Shown: one piece after another, positions 49,656 to 58,944 of the stretch
How positions within the stretch are numbered: position 1 is the stretch's first letter
How the letters are laid out: every line of letters starts with the position of its first letter
DNA from: Neopestalotiopsis rosae
Lineage: Eukaryota > Ascomycota > Sordariomycetes > Amphisphaeriales > Sporocadaceae
Reading direction: 5' to 3'
DNA: 64,000 nucleotides
Assembly: GCA_023078685.1 (NCBI GenBank)
Contig: JALGAS010000002.1
Span: 2,046,001-2,110,000 of the forward strand
Notes under the pieces: generated by a model
Database searches by the model: none
What the model was told of the DNA's origin: nothing
Seen by the model: only the letters and a program-made list of their open reading frames with translations
Made by a program: the position numbers and the translations under genes

Positions 49656-51284
49656 ATGCGTTCCACTACCACTGGCTTCGTCGTCGCCGCCTTGGCCGCC
49701 TCGGTCTCGGCACACATGAACATGTATGACCCGCCGCCGCTGAAGTACAAGAACAACCCCAATGCCGTCACCGTCGACAGCGATATCACATCGCCCAACA
49801 CGGCCGCCACCTACCCTTGCAAGGGCGCTCTGGATGTTTTCGACACCGATGAGGGTGCTTCCGTGGCTACCTGGGAGCAGGGTTCCCAGCAGACCATCAA
49901 GATTGAGGGTGGTGCTTCCCACAACGGAGGCTCGTGCCAGGCCTCTCTGAGTTACGATAGCGGTGCCTCCTTCACCGTCATCTACTCCAAGGAGGGTGAC
50001 TGTCCCACTACTCCCGAGCTCGACTTCACTGTGCCCTCGGACACTCCCGTCGGCGACAAGGTCCTGCTTGCCTGGTCCTGGATCAACCACACTGGTAACC
50101 GCGAGTTCTACATGAACTGCGCCTCCATCACCATTACCGCCGCCGGCTCTTCCAAGCGTGACGTTGAGGAGGAGAAGCGTGAGGAGCCCAAGGAGGTCAA
50201 GAAGCCCGCCAAGCGTGCTGACACTGCCTTCACCGACCGTCCTGCCCTCTTCGTCGCCCAGCTCGACGGCATCACCAACAACTGTGTCGCCGAGGGTGTT
50301 GATGTCCAGTTCCCCGAGCCTGGCCCCGATATGGACTCTACCGGTTCTTCTCTGGGTCTCGCCCACTACTGCGACAGCGGCGCTGAGATCCCACTTGGCG
50401 CTGATGCCAGCAGCGGCTCAGACTCCTCTGCGACTGGCGCTGGAACTACCGCCGCTGGTGCTTCTGCCACCACGGCTGCCGCTACCAGTGCCGCCGCTGA
50501 GACGTCTGCTGCCGCTGCCACTTCGGTCTCGATGTATGTTCCTTCATCCTCCCTAGCGAGCACACCATCATCTGCTGTTTCTTCGTCATCGCCGTCTTCG
50601 TCGTCAGCAGTGTCTGTGGCCTCTTCGTCCGACAGCGCTGTGGTGACGACGTCCTCTGTGGTGTCCACCGTGCCCACGGGTCTCACCGTGATCCCCATCA
50701 CCGTCACCAAGCCCTCCTCGAGCAGTGCGCTGACTTCATCTTCCAGTACTGGAGGTGTTTTCATCACCGTTCCCACTGGCGGCGATGCGTCGTCCACTGC
50801 CACGTCTGCTGCCACGTCTGCTGCCACGTCTGCTGCCACGTCTGCTGCCACGTCTGCTGCCTCATCGGCTGCCTCGTCGGCTGCATCGTCTGCCGCTTCG
50901 TCTGCCGCCTCTTCTACTGCGGCCCAGACTACCCAGACCACACTGTCTACCCAGACCAGCGCCGCTGCCACCACTTCCAAGGCTGGCACCACCTCCAAGG
51001 CTGCTACTACGACCGCCACCAAGACCACCAGCGCCGCCCCCGCCGGCTCCAGCGGTGCCGCTTCCACCGGCGCCCAGTCGGGCGCCTGCACCGACGAGGG
51101 AGCCTGGGCCTGCGCCTCGGACGGTGCCAGCTTCCAGCGTTGCGCCAGCGGGCAGTGGAGCGCCGCCGTGCCCATGGCCGCCGGCACCTCTTGCACTCCC
51201 GGCATCTCTGACACCCTGGGCATGAGCCGTCGCGCCAACAGCAACCTGCGCCGTGCCCGCCGCGGCTACGAGGCCTACCACTAG
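49656..51284 (+). CDS. Secreted AA11 lytic polysaccharide monooxygenase with C-terminal Cys-rich (X278-like) module
   Basis: A single exon of 542 aa. The signal peptide is MRSTTTGFVVAALAASVSA (1-19); cleavage leaves His20 (HMNMYDPPP) as the N-terminal residue needed for the copper histidine brace. The second ligand is His89 in EGGASHNGGSCQASL. Further AA11 marks are TFTVPSD-like LDFTVPSDTPVGDKVLLAW and the end of the fold at NREFYMNCASITI. A charged stretch with KR sites (SSKRDVEEEKREE, PAKRADT) and a long Ser/Thr/Ala linker follow. A Cys-rich module at about 476-516 (GACTDEGAWACASDG, FQRCASGQWS) resembles the X278 domain of AA11 proteins. AA11 enzymes cleave chitin oxidatively, suggesting cell-wall remodelling or chitin use. 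The long frames on the opposite strand are codon-bias shadows. Confidence 0.93.
   Translation: MRSTTTGFVVAALAASVSAHMNMYDPPPLKYKNNPNAVTVDSDITSPNTAATYPCKGALDVFDTDEGASVATWEQGSQQTIKIEGGASHNGGSCQASLSYDSGASFTVIYSKEGDCPTTPELDFTVPSDTPVGDKVLLAWSWINHTGNREFYMNCASITITAAGSSKRDVEEEKREEPKEVKKPAKRADTAFTDRPALFVAQLDGITNNCVAEGVDVQFPEPGPDMDSTGSSLGLAHYCDSGAEIPLGADASSGSDSSATGAGTTAAGASATTAAATSAAAETSAAAATSVSMYVPSSSLASTPSSAVSSSSPSSSSAVSVASSSDSAVVTTSSVVSTVPTGLTVIPITVTKPSSSSALTSSSSTGGVFITVPTGGDASSTATSAATSAATSAATSAATSAASSAASSAASSAASSAASSTAAQTTQTTLSTQTSAAATTSKAGTTSKAATTTATKTTSAAPAGSSGAASTGAQSGACTDEGAWACASDGASFQRCASGQWSAAVPMAAGTSCTPGISDTLGMSRRANSNLRRARRGYEAYH
50799..50918 (+). repeat. 12-bp tandem repeat encoding the Ala-Thr-Ser-Ala linker
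   Basis: Five perfect copies of GCCACGTCTGCT span 50799-50858, followed by five degenerate copies to about 50918 that encode ASSA. The unit is four codons, so length changes keep frame. Confidence 0.95.
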
Positions 51285-51811
51285 ATGATCTTAACAAGAT
51301 CTTTGACCGCCTTGTTCCAGCTCGGCATCTTCTATTCTCTCTCATTGAGGCCTGGGGCCCTCTCTTTCGACTTCTTCTCTTGGTCTAAGGACATTCTGTA
51401 CAAAGACATTTTTCTCCTCTTCTTGTTGTGGTCCCAAGGACATTTTTCTGTACATAGATTTTTTTCCCTCCTGCAATGGATATCTTCATTCTTGTACATG
51501 TATTGCACATGTTTTGGAGGGTTTTTAGAGAGAGACAACAGAGATATGACGCCCTGTACACAAATGTAAAAAAAGGCATTTCACGAATTGGGGTTTTTTT
51601 CTTCTTGAGGATGCATTTTCATGGATTTGATTCACGAACCCGGATGAAACCCAAAAACAAAAACGAACAGAGACGTACGATAGGAAAGAATGATATGACT
51701 GCATTCATCAACAATTATATGACTTCGTTGCCATCGTGTGAATTGCCCAATGTTTTACTGCCATAGAATTACAACATGTTATTAGATATGAACTTACTAT
51801 TACCAATTATC
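51285..51811. other. 3' regions of convergent LPMO and cupin genes
   Basis: 527 bp, T-rich near the LPMO stop and AT-rich later. It probably contains both 3' UTRs. No gene was seen. Confidence 0.6.
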
Positions 51812-52489
51812 CTACTCCTCTCCCTTGACCCAACCCTCCTTTTCATTCTGCGCCTTGCTCCTCTGACTCCAGTCGGGCGCAACATCAACACCATCCTCCT
51901 CCTCCTGATCGCCCTGCTCCTTGGTTTCGTGCACCGAGGTGGGCTTGTGCTCGGCGGGGCTATAAACGGTATACAGCAGCAAGGGCGTGGGACCGGTATT
52001 GATAAACTGGTGCTTGGTACCAGCGGGCACGACGACGAGATCGCCAGCTTTCACGTCCTTTTCCTCCCCGCCCACCTGCGCCAGGGCCGTGCCCGACGTA
52101 AACGTCAGGATCTGGTCCACCGTGTGCACCTCCTCGCCAATGTCGCCGCCCAGGGGGATGGTCATGAGCACCAGCTGCGAGTACAGGCCCGTCCAGAGCA
52201 CGCGCCGGAACTCGCCCGACTGCGAGGGCAGCGCCGAGAGCATGTCGGGAAAGTGCTGCATCTTGTGCTTGGGCGGGTCGCTCGAGGGCGTTGAAAAGGT
52301 GCGCGAGGAAGAGGACGCGGGTGCCATTTTGGTGGTCAGTCTTGTTTTGGTGGCAAAGGGTGGTGTTGTCGAGGAAATTGTTCTGACTGGAGGTGAAATC
52401 TTGGTAGACGGGATAAGGTTTGATGGGCTTGGTATTAAACGGCGAGATGTCAAGTTCCTCAAGGCTGTTGAAGTAGATTTACAAAACAT
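51812..52489 (-). CDS. Cupin-domain protein, probably mitochondrial
   Basis: A single exon of 225 aa from the ATG at 52489. The first 70 or so residues are rich in Ser, Thr, Pro and Arg with few acids (LRNLTSRRLIPSPSNLIPS), like a mitochondrial presequence. A single cupin-2 barrel follows: LVLMTIPLGGDIGEEVHTVD with motif 1 ligands (E, H), then GDLVVVPAGTKHQFINTG with the motif 2 His. The tail is acidic (EQGDQEEEDGVDVAPDW). Close relatives with this plan are bacterial and fungal small cupins without assigned substrates. Metal binding is likely from the retained His and Glu residues. Its reaction is unknown. Internal Met codons could give a shorter cytosolic form. Confidence 0.82.
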   Translation of the reverse strand: MFCKSTSTALRNLTSRRLIPSPSNLIPSTKISPPVRTISSTTPPFATKTRLTTKMAPASSSSRTFSTPSSDPPKHKMQHFPDMLSALPSQSGEFRRVLWTGLYSQLVLMTIPLGGDIGEEVHTVDQILTFTSGTALAQVGGEEKDVKAGDLVVVPAGTKHQFINTGPTPLLLYTVYSPAEHKPTSVHETKEQGDQEEEDGVDVAPDWSQRSKAQNEKEGWVKGEE

Positions 52490-52991
52490 GATTATATGTT
52501 TTCTGTCTATGAGACGGAAGAATTGATCATTTATATATACGCGTCGACTATATGAAGCCTTGAGGAGTATGTGAGAGGCAGGGGTTTTGAAAGTACCAGG
52601 GTGAGTCGAGTAGTGATGACGACAATATTGGAGAATCTTGAAGCAATTGCCTGATGTGGAATCACGGGCTCTTACTTGAAAATAAACATACACCTGTATT
52701 TGGGGATGCCTGTCACTGGTTATCCAATTAAATATGATTCCCGCCATCTATTGCATTCACAGTGAAATGCTTGCGCTGGAGGTGGTGAGTAAGCGTCACC
52801 AAACGTCATACACTATGGTGCCCGCCACGAAAGTTTCGGGATCGGCGCCAGGGGTTCAAGGTGAAAGAATAGGCCGAATCCTCCAAGGTGTGGAATCATG
52901 CAGCAAACCTTGAATGGCGTGGGCTGAGATGCGGGAACTGCCGATTCAAGAGTACCTCTGTCGTGTAAAAAAGGTAGTTTATGGTACCTAG
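52490..52991. other. Cupin promoter and upstream flank of a NADAR relic
   Basis: 502 bp without a credible gene. I looked here in all frames for the missing N-terminal half of the NADAR domain and did not find it. Confidence 0.5.
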
Positions 52992-53342
52992 GCCAACGAT
53001 TATGCACGGTCACAGCCTTACTATGTGCGCGAAACTATATGGGAAGACTCATATTATACTAACCAAGCGGAACAATTCTGGTACGATGCCTATTACAACT
53101 TGTTTACCAACAATACCAAAGCCAAGGCAAGGCTTCTTCTGAATAATGACAAGCCCCTTACTTATTGCGTATCGAAAGACAGGCTGTTAGGTATCGGACA
53201 TGAGTCTCGCCCTTTTCGGAAGTCTTGGCGGCCAGAGTACAACCACAAATGGGGCCGAAATGTTATCGGCAAGATATTAAGGTGCCTCAGAGAAGATTTG
53301 TACAAGGCTGCAAATGCACAAAGAGTAGATAATATAGAATAG
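52992..53342 (+). pseudogene. Relic of a NADAR-domain protein (C-terminal part only)
   Basis: An open frame bounded by TAG at 52989 and TAG at 53340 has 116 codons and not a single Met. Its second half matches the end of the NADAR fold: an AEQFWYDAYYNLFTNN helix, then LLLNNDKPLTYC, DRLLGIGHESRPFRKSW (DxxWGIG position) and KWGRNVIGKILRCLREDL (WGxNxLG position). The N-terminal half, with the first catalytic-site residues, is absent, and no splice acceptor linked to it was found. NADAR proteins act on ADP-ribose or related N-glycosides in NAD, riboflavin and ADP-ribosylation metabolism. I read this as a decayed gene fragment in an AT-rich setting; an exon of an unrecognised gene is the alternative. 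Confidence 0.6.
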
Positions 53343-53963
53343 CACTTTCCTTTTGAGTTAGAACAAAACGTACTCTTTTCCCTCAGACAAGAGCAGTGGG
53401 GGATCATGGTTATGTTTTCTGATCAAATGGGAGGCCACATGCACATTCCACGAGCGCAGTGGGAGATCATGAGAACTCTGTGCACTACCAAAAACAAGAG
53501 TACGGAAAGAATAAAAAGAATTAACACAAGATAGAATTCGTAAGAAATATCTTTCAAATAAAGCAATTTGCTCTTTTTTCTACTTAAATAGTCTTACTAA
53601 AGATCACAAAAGAAATGAAGGGAGAGAAAACTATAAATTTTGATTCATCCGTGGGCAGACTTCTGCCTGGAAATTATGACACACCGTGCAGATATTGTAC
53701 AGATGCCGGAGATGATTTAGGTTAATACATACCCGTGAGTTGCAGCTTTCTCCGAACCTCATTAGTTACTTTGACATGTTGACAAACACCTTTGATGGCC
53801 GCGCCCTCAAGGTGCAGGAAGGTAAATGCTGTAGTTCTGGGCATATATATAATAACAGGGACTGGACAATTGTCAACGTAAAGATCCATTACCATTGCCT
53901 CATCATCATTATGTCCTTTTCTTCAACACATCGCACACGTCTTTGCCTTCTGCATCAACAGTC
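53343..53963. other. AT-rich intergenic region, no gene recognised
   Basis: 621 bp between the NADAR relic and the next gene. Frames are short. It should contain the promoter of the membrane protein. Confidence 0.55.
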
Positions 53964-54620
53964 ATGTCTGGGTCAAACGTCATCGTCACTATGGGCGACG
54001 TAATTGTCTTGCTCGAGACCGTATATGCACTGCTAATGACCGAATTCTTGAGGCGCATGGACGGTGCTTACACCGATTCCTCTAGGGAAGCGGCATTGAG
54101 GTTCACTCTCGCTCTCGCGGACAAGCTTCGGTTTGTCCATGCCAATCTCGATCTCGACGACGTAACCCGAAAGGAAGGACTTCCCCTCGATGAAGTGTTT
54201 GCCGACCTGGCCGTAACTTTCAAGGACAAGGCTTTGCAGCTGGAGGCCGCCGTTGTAGACTTGACCGAGCACCTGCTATTCTGCGTCTCGAGACGAGAAT
54301 CGGAAACGCGCAGACTCCGGATCCTCCAAGACTTGGAAAGGGAACGCGAGTTTCCTCTCATGGGTCACACCACACATCCAACTGATCTACCTGTCGCTCA
54401 ACTACCGACTCAACTCCCGACGGACGGCGCCGTTGATTCCAACCCCCGTCACGATACTATTGATTCTTCACGATACTTTGTGGTGGGCTTGGTGGGCGAC
54501 GCGGTGTCTTATGTAGGAATGGTCCTCGTGCTGGCACTGCTTTTCCTCGTCGCGGGCTTTTTGTGGATGGCGATCTGGGCGGCTATGACCAACGGTCTTC
54601 CACGCATGAGGGGCCATTGA
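53964..54620 (+). CDS. Hypothetical membrane protein, 218 aa
   Basis: A single-exon frame from the ATG at 53964 (MSGSNVIVTMGD); upstream codons in frame contain no ATG. The N-terminal two thirds are helical and charged with heptad-like leucines (REAALRFTLALADKLRFVH, FADLAVTFKDKALQLEAAV, ETRRLRILQDLEREREFP). A Pro/Thr-rich linker follows, then one or two membrane helices near the end (YVGMVLVLALLFLVAGFLWM). It therefore looks like a tail-anchored protein with a cytosolic helical bundle. I recognise no family. Sustained coding-like composition supports it as a gene, but there is no homology evidence. Confidence 0.55.
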   Translation: MSGSNVIVTMGDVIVLLETVYALLMTEFLRRMDGAYTDSSREAALRFTLALADKLRFVHANLDLDDVTRKEGLPLDEVFADLAVTFKDKALQLEAAVVDLTEHLLFCVSRRESETRRLRILQDLEREREFPLMGHTTHPTDLPVAQLPTQLPTDGAVDSNPRHDTIDSSRYFVVGLVGDAVSYVGMVLVLALLFLVAGFLWMAIWAAMTNGLPRMRGH

Positions 54621-55277
54621 TCAAATGGTGTAGCGAAACATCTTTTGGCTTCAACAACGCCCCTCCCTCCCCCCCCCCCCCCTCTCTCTCTCTCTGCCTC
54701 TTCCTTTTTTTTTTCTCGCTCTCTTTCTCTCTTTGAATATTGCTGTTGGGGAGAAGTGGTTGATAAAGAGAAAATGGGGAACCGATATCTAGAACCGCGC
54801 GGAGCGGCGACTTCGGACGAAAGCGGCTACCCACGAGCCGGCGCTCGGTCGGATTGGCGACCATGAACGAAATGATGATAACGGCTGATGAAACATCGCG
54901 ACATCACCTTAAGGGTTGATATGATTTGCGGTCAATATGCGGGTTGTGTCGTCAAATTTTCACTGTACAGACTGTTTAGTCTCACGATACAAGTAAATTA
55001 CCTATGTAGTGTTAATGGTAATGTTAATTTTCGATCAAATCATGATTTGCATTGTAGTATTTACACACGGACGGAGCAAGTAATGAAACTTGTTAGCATC
55101 AAGAGTGATGGATAAACCTTTATACTATTGTGATCCAAGATGAGAACTTGAACCCAGGAGAATATTGCTCGATATATAACCCGACTTATTTCATTATGGA
55201 AGTTTTCTCCTCTGTCCGGTAGCAAGTATTTCCATACCCCCCTCCGAAAACGAAACTGGACCCTGTGAGCCCAAATC
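54621..55277. other. Convergent 3' region with a polypyrimidine tract
   Basis: 657 bp between convergent stops. It begins with the C/T tract annotated at 54660-54735; the rest is AT-rich and without a gene. Confidence 0.6.
54660..54735 (+). repeat. Polypyrimidine low-complexity tract (C14, CT and T runs)
   Basis: About 76 bases almost entirely C and T on the plus strand, including a run of 14 C, a CT microsatellite and a run of 10 T, broken by only two G. Slippage and assembly length errors are likely here. Confidence 0.9.
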
Positions 55278-56835
55278 TCAAGCCGGAGTGGCAGAACCAC
55301 CACCAGTCAAGGGAACCGTCTGGCCGTCGAGCCAGTCATTGAGAGTCGAGTTGTAGTACAGAGTAAAGCCGGCACTATCGATATTGGCCAGGGACGCGTC
55401 GGCGTCGGTGAGGTTCTGCACCGTCGAGTCGGCCGTGAGGGTCCAGTTGGAGTCGGCCGAGAGGGCCACGTCGACGAGGCCGACGCCGTAGCCGGCGTAC
55501 GCGGCGCCCGTCCACGCGCTGTGCTCGCTCAGCGCAAAGGAGATGTAGCTGCCGTTGTAGGGGACCAGGTCGCCTGCGAGGTCCGACTCGTACACGGCCG
55601 CGTACACCTCGGCGGGCTGCAGGTTGTTGTTGTCCGGGTAACCCGCGTAGTAGTCAAAGTCCTGCGTCACCTGCGAGTAGTTGGCCACGATGAGCACGCC
55701 CGAGGGGGAGACGACCTGCGAGCTGTTGATGACCACGTCAACAATGGTGTTGCCGAACCACAGGCCCGGGACGTCGTCGCCGACGGTGGTGATCTTTGTG
55801 TCGACCAGCTCGAGGCGCCCTCCCGACTGCCGGTCCATGGAGCTGAAGAGCACGACGCCGCCGAGCAGGCCGGCCGTGGCGTCGCAGTGGACGAGGGTGG
55901 CGTTTTGCACGCCGTCCATGAAGACGACTGGCCCGTTCTCGGACACGGACAGCACGTTCTCGGCGTAGACGGTGCCCAGGGCGTAGTAGGTGGCGCTGCC
56001 GACGCCCGCGGCGTGGGCCACGCTGTCGTAGACATAGACGTAGCCCGCCGGGCTGTCGCCGCTGAACGACGACGACCGGTAGCCGCCGCTGTAGTGCTGC
56101 AGGTTCCGGCCAATGACGGTGCCGTTGCCCGAGGCGTACAGACCGTGGCTGACGGGCCCGCTGCTGTACAGCCACGAGTCCTCGACCGTGACTACCGTGT
56201 CGGTGCCGTACGAGTAGACGTTGGCGCCGCCGTTGTGGACGGTGATGTTGACGTGGTCCAGGTTTGCCGTTGATGCATTCGCCTGAGATATTGTATACAT
56301 GATGAGCGACTTGCTACGTGGAAGAAGCAAACATGGGAACCTTGTAATCTGTATTTGCGACTTACAACATTGATGGCAGCATTAAAGCCCCAAAAGCTGG
56401 CATACAGCAGATTCGAGCTATATCCAAACTTGAGAATGTCCAAATAGGAGCCATCAAAAGTCGCCCCCTCGGCAACCAAAATCACACTGGTATCATTGGC
56501 GTCGACCGAAAAGGACTCATGATCAATGGAGACACTCTCGGACACGTACGAAGTGCCAGCAATAACTGCATGATATATTGATCAGTCTCATACATTTCCT
56601 TTCTTTTCACACTTGGATATTGAATGTGCGTCATATTCCCTTTTGAAAAGAGGAATTACTCACTGTCTGACGGCTGGGTCGAAGGAAAAGCCACATTGTA
56701 ATCGGCCAACAGAGCATTGTCGGCAGCCCAATCCGCAGGGTCGATCACGTCCGAGGGGTCCTCGACCGTGACAGAGGCCAGGCTGGTGCCGGCGAGGAAG
56801 AGGCCGAGGAGGCCCCTGGAGAGACTCATGTTCAT
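55278..56835 (-). CDS. Secreted right-handed beta-helix protein
   Basis: Exons 56835-56664, 56565-56366 and 56282-55278 give 458 aa; introns are 98 and 83 nt with GTGAGT and GTAAGT donors. A signal peptide (MNMSLSRGLLGLFLAGTSLA) is followed by an acidic segment (VTVEDPSDVIDPADWAADN). The rest is a run of short beta strands with Asn, Ser, Gly and Val: LDHVNITVHNGGANVYSYG, VTVEDSWLYSSGPVSHGLYA, NATLVHCDATAGLLGGVVLF, VVINSSQVVSPSGVLIVANY. This spacing is typical of parallel beta-helices, as in pectate-lyase-fold and adhesin-like proteins. Several N-glycosylation sequons occur (NIT, NGT, NAT, NSS, NYS, NGS, NWT, NLT, NST). I see no catalytic signature of polysaccharide lyases. It is likely extracellular or wall-bound with unknown function. 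Confidence 0.75.
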
Positions 56836-58944
56836 GGCACTAGGGAGGAAGGTGTATGTGTGGGTGTTTGTGTTCAAGTCACAACCAATTTTTGAAGACC
56901 AATCTCAACCGGAAACGGGACAATCCAGAATCAAATTGAAAAACGTGCTGAGATTGAGGAGGGAAAACAGCAACACGAACTTGACTTTTTGCCAGTAAAA
57001 CCACAATCGCGGACACGATGTGAAAAGCCCTCAAGACACTCATGATCGACGAAAAAAAACGGCCAACGAAGAATGTCTTTATAGTTTTGTGGCGTGTCTG
57101 GACAACAGACCCCAAAAACCCATCACCAATAACCAAGGCCAAGGCCAAGCTTACCCCGGATGCAACGAGGCCCAGGGGGGGTGCCACGCGGCCCATTGAG
57201 TTGAAGTGACGGGAAGAGAGGAGAGAGATGCACTTTCTTTCTTTCCTTGTCACTTTATTCTGTTTGCCTTTTACCTACAAGGTCTTGCGGGGGCAGGAGG
57301 AAAAATGTTGTAAAATGATGGAATATTTCGGCCGGTCGGTCCATGCATGTCAAAAAGTATATTACTTACAGGGTTACTCCGCATTCTGCTAGTATTCCTT
57401 GCAAACTCACTGCCGGCAAAGGATTACAACCCCTGGAATTCTGCGCCAGTGTCTCCTCCACTATAGAAAAATGAGGAGTAAAAAGCTTTCCTAGACCTGT
57501 GCTGTGCGTTTAGCTCATTGCTTGGCACTTGCAGTGAACACTGGTCAGTAGTATGTGATGGTAAAGGTCCATCGGCTGCGGTCCCTCCTCCCGAGAAAAT
57601 GCAAGGGCCAGGGCAGGACCCGGTGGAGGGTAAGGATGTGTTATTGTTGAAAAATGCCAAAAAGAGAACCTTCTCGCCCTTGTAACGCTCTTGTACATAT
57701 CCGATGGTGGGGTTCATTGGAGTGTGACAAGAGACGGGATGGGGACGGTGTCAGTGAACTTACCCTATGGCGCTAATACAGCAACTAAGATTCTGGATTT
57801 TCATATGATCTTCCATCTCTTCAGGCCAAGTGCTAAGAAGCTTAATAACGGAAAATCTGGGGAATAAGTAGTCAGGCACAACATGCTCCGGGTATCAGTA
57901 TACTATACATGATGTTTATGTGGCACCACAGCCAATGTTTGTAGAAACTTTCCCTTGCATGTCCCATCATCCGAGAATGGCAGGTCCATGGTAAAGTCAA
58001 GCAACCATTGAGTCGGCCCTGAACTATTCGTCATCTCCAACATTTTTTTTCCAAAGTGTCATTTCCACGGCAAACCAGGGCAACATCAATATGGCTCTCT
58101 CGTATGGATCGTCACAAAGTTCCGGCGACCGCCCACAAGACGTCCATGTCTTTGCGATTCATTCACTATATCCCCCATCTCTGCAGTAAACATCGTGCAC
58201 ATGGTCCACTGTGGAGTAGTTGGAGCCGATGTCCCGCTGGTGTGTCGTCCGTTCATCCCACATCCCGGAGCAAGCTGAGGTCGCTGGTACGGGCTGGGAA
58301 TCCGCTGGGGCTGGGGCTCTATACTGCTGCTACCTATCCGTGTGTGTGTATGTGCGTCGTCATCTTTCTAGCTGTAAATGTCGATCAAAGCTCCTTTGTC
58401 ATCTTAGTCAACAACGCATGCAGAAATTAAGCGAATTCGGTTAGCAACTGGCACCTTGGAATCAATTTACAGCTTTGATCAATCCCGTCGTTGCATATGT
58501 AATGTATCCCGGGTCACGGCCCCACCTGAGAAACGGCTGACATCTCCCCCGAAAGTAGCCAATGCCGCTGGGTTTTGTTCCATAATAGGGCCATAATTGC
58601 GGCCCTGGATATAATTATATGTGACATCCTAGAAATCAAGATACGTCACACAAAGTCTGGAGCTTGAGCCTGACTACAGACCTGGTGCAATGGTGCCGTG
58701 CAAGTCAATGGGGTAAATGAGTTCTGGGTCACTGAAAAGAGCAGAAACAAATGAAGAAATAACAACGAATGCTTGAAACGGTTCGCCGGTAACGAAACTA
58801 AATCGTGGAAAGAATGGTCTCGCCATCTATGCACCAGAACATTATTTATATAAGTTGGCCCAGCGGAGCCCACCATCTCGATTCATTAACCCCCAAACCT
58901 AGGTCAGAATCCCGTGTCCTCTATTCCTACAGTGATGCCAAGCC
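56836..58944. other. Promoter of the beta-helix gene and 3' end of EDE1
   Basis: 2.1 kb without a credible coding gene. Frames of about 120 codons near 56879-57253 (minus) and 58056-58430 (plus) show no family feature. Confidence 0.5.

Noticed and set aside
49644..51281. Long open frames on the minus strand opposite the LPMO gene (up to 292 codons)
   Set aside because: They mirror the strong codon bias and repeats of the LPMO; they have no family motif and low-complexity composition.
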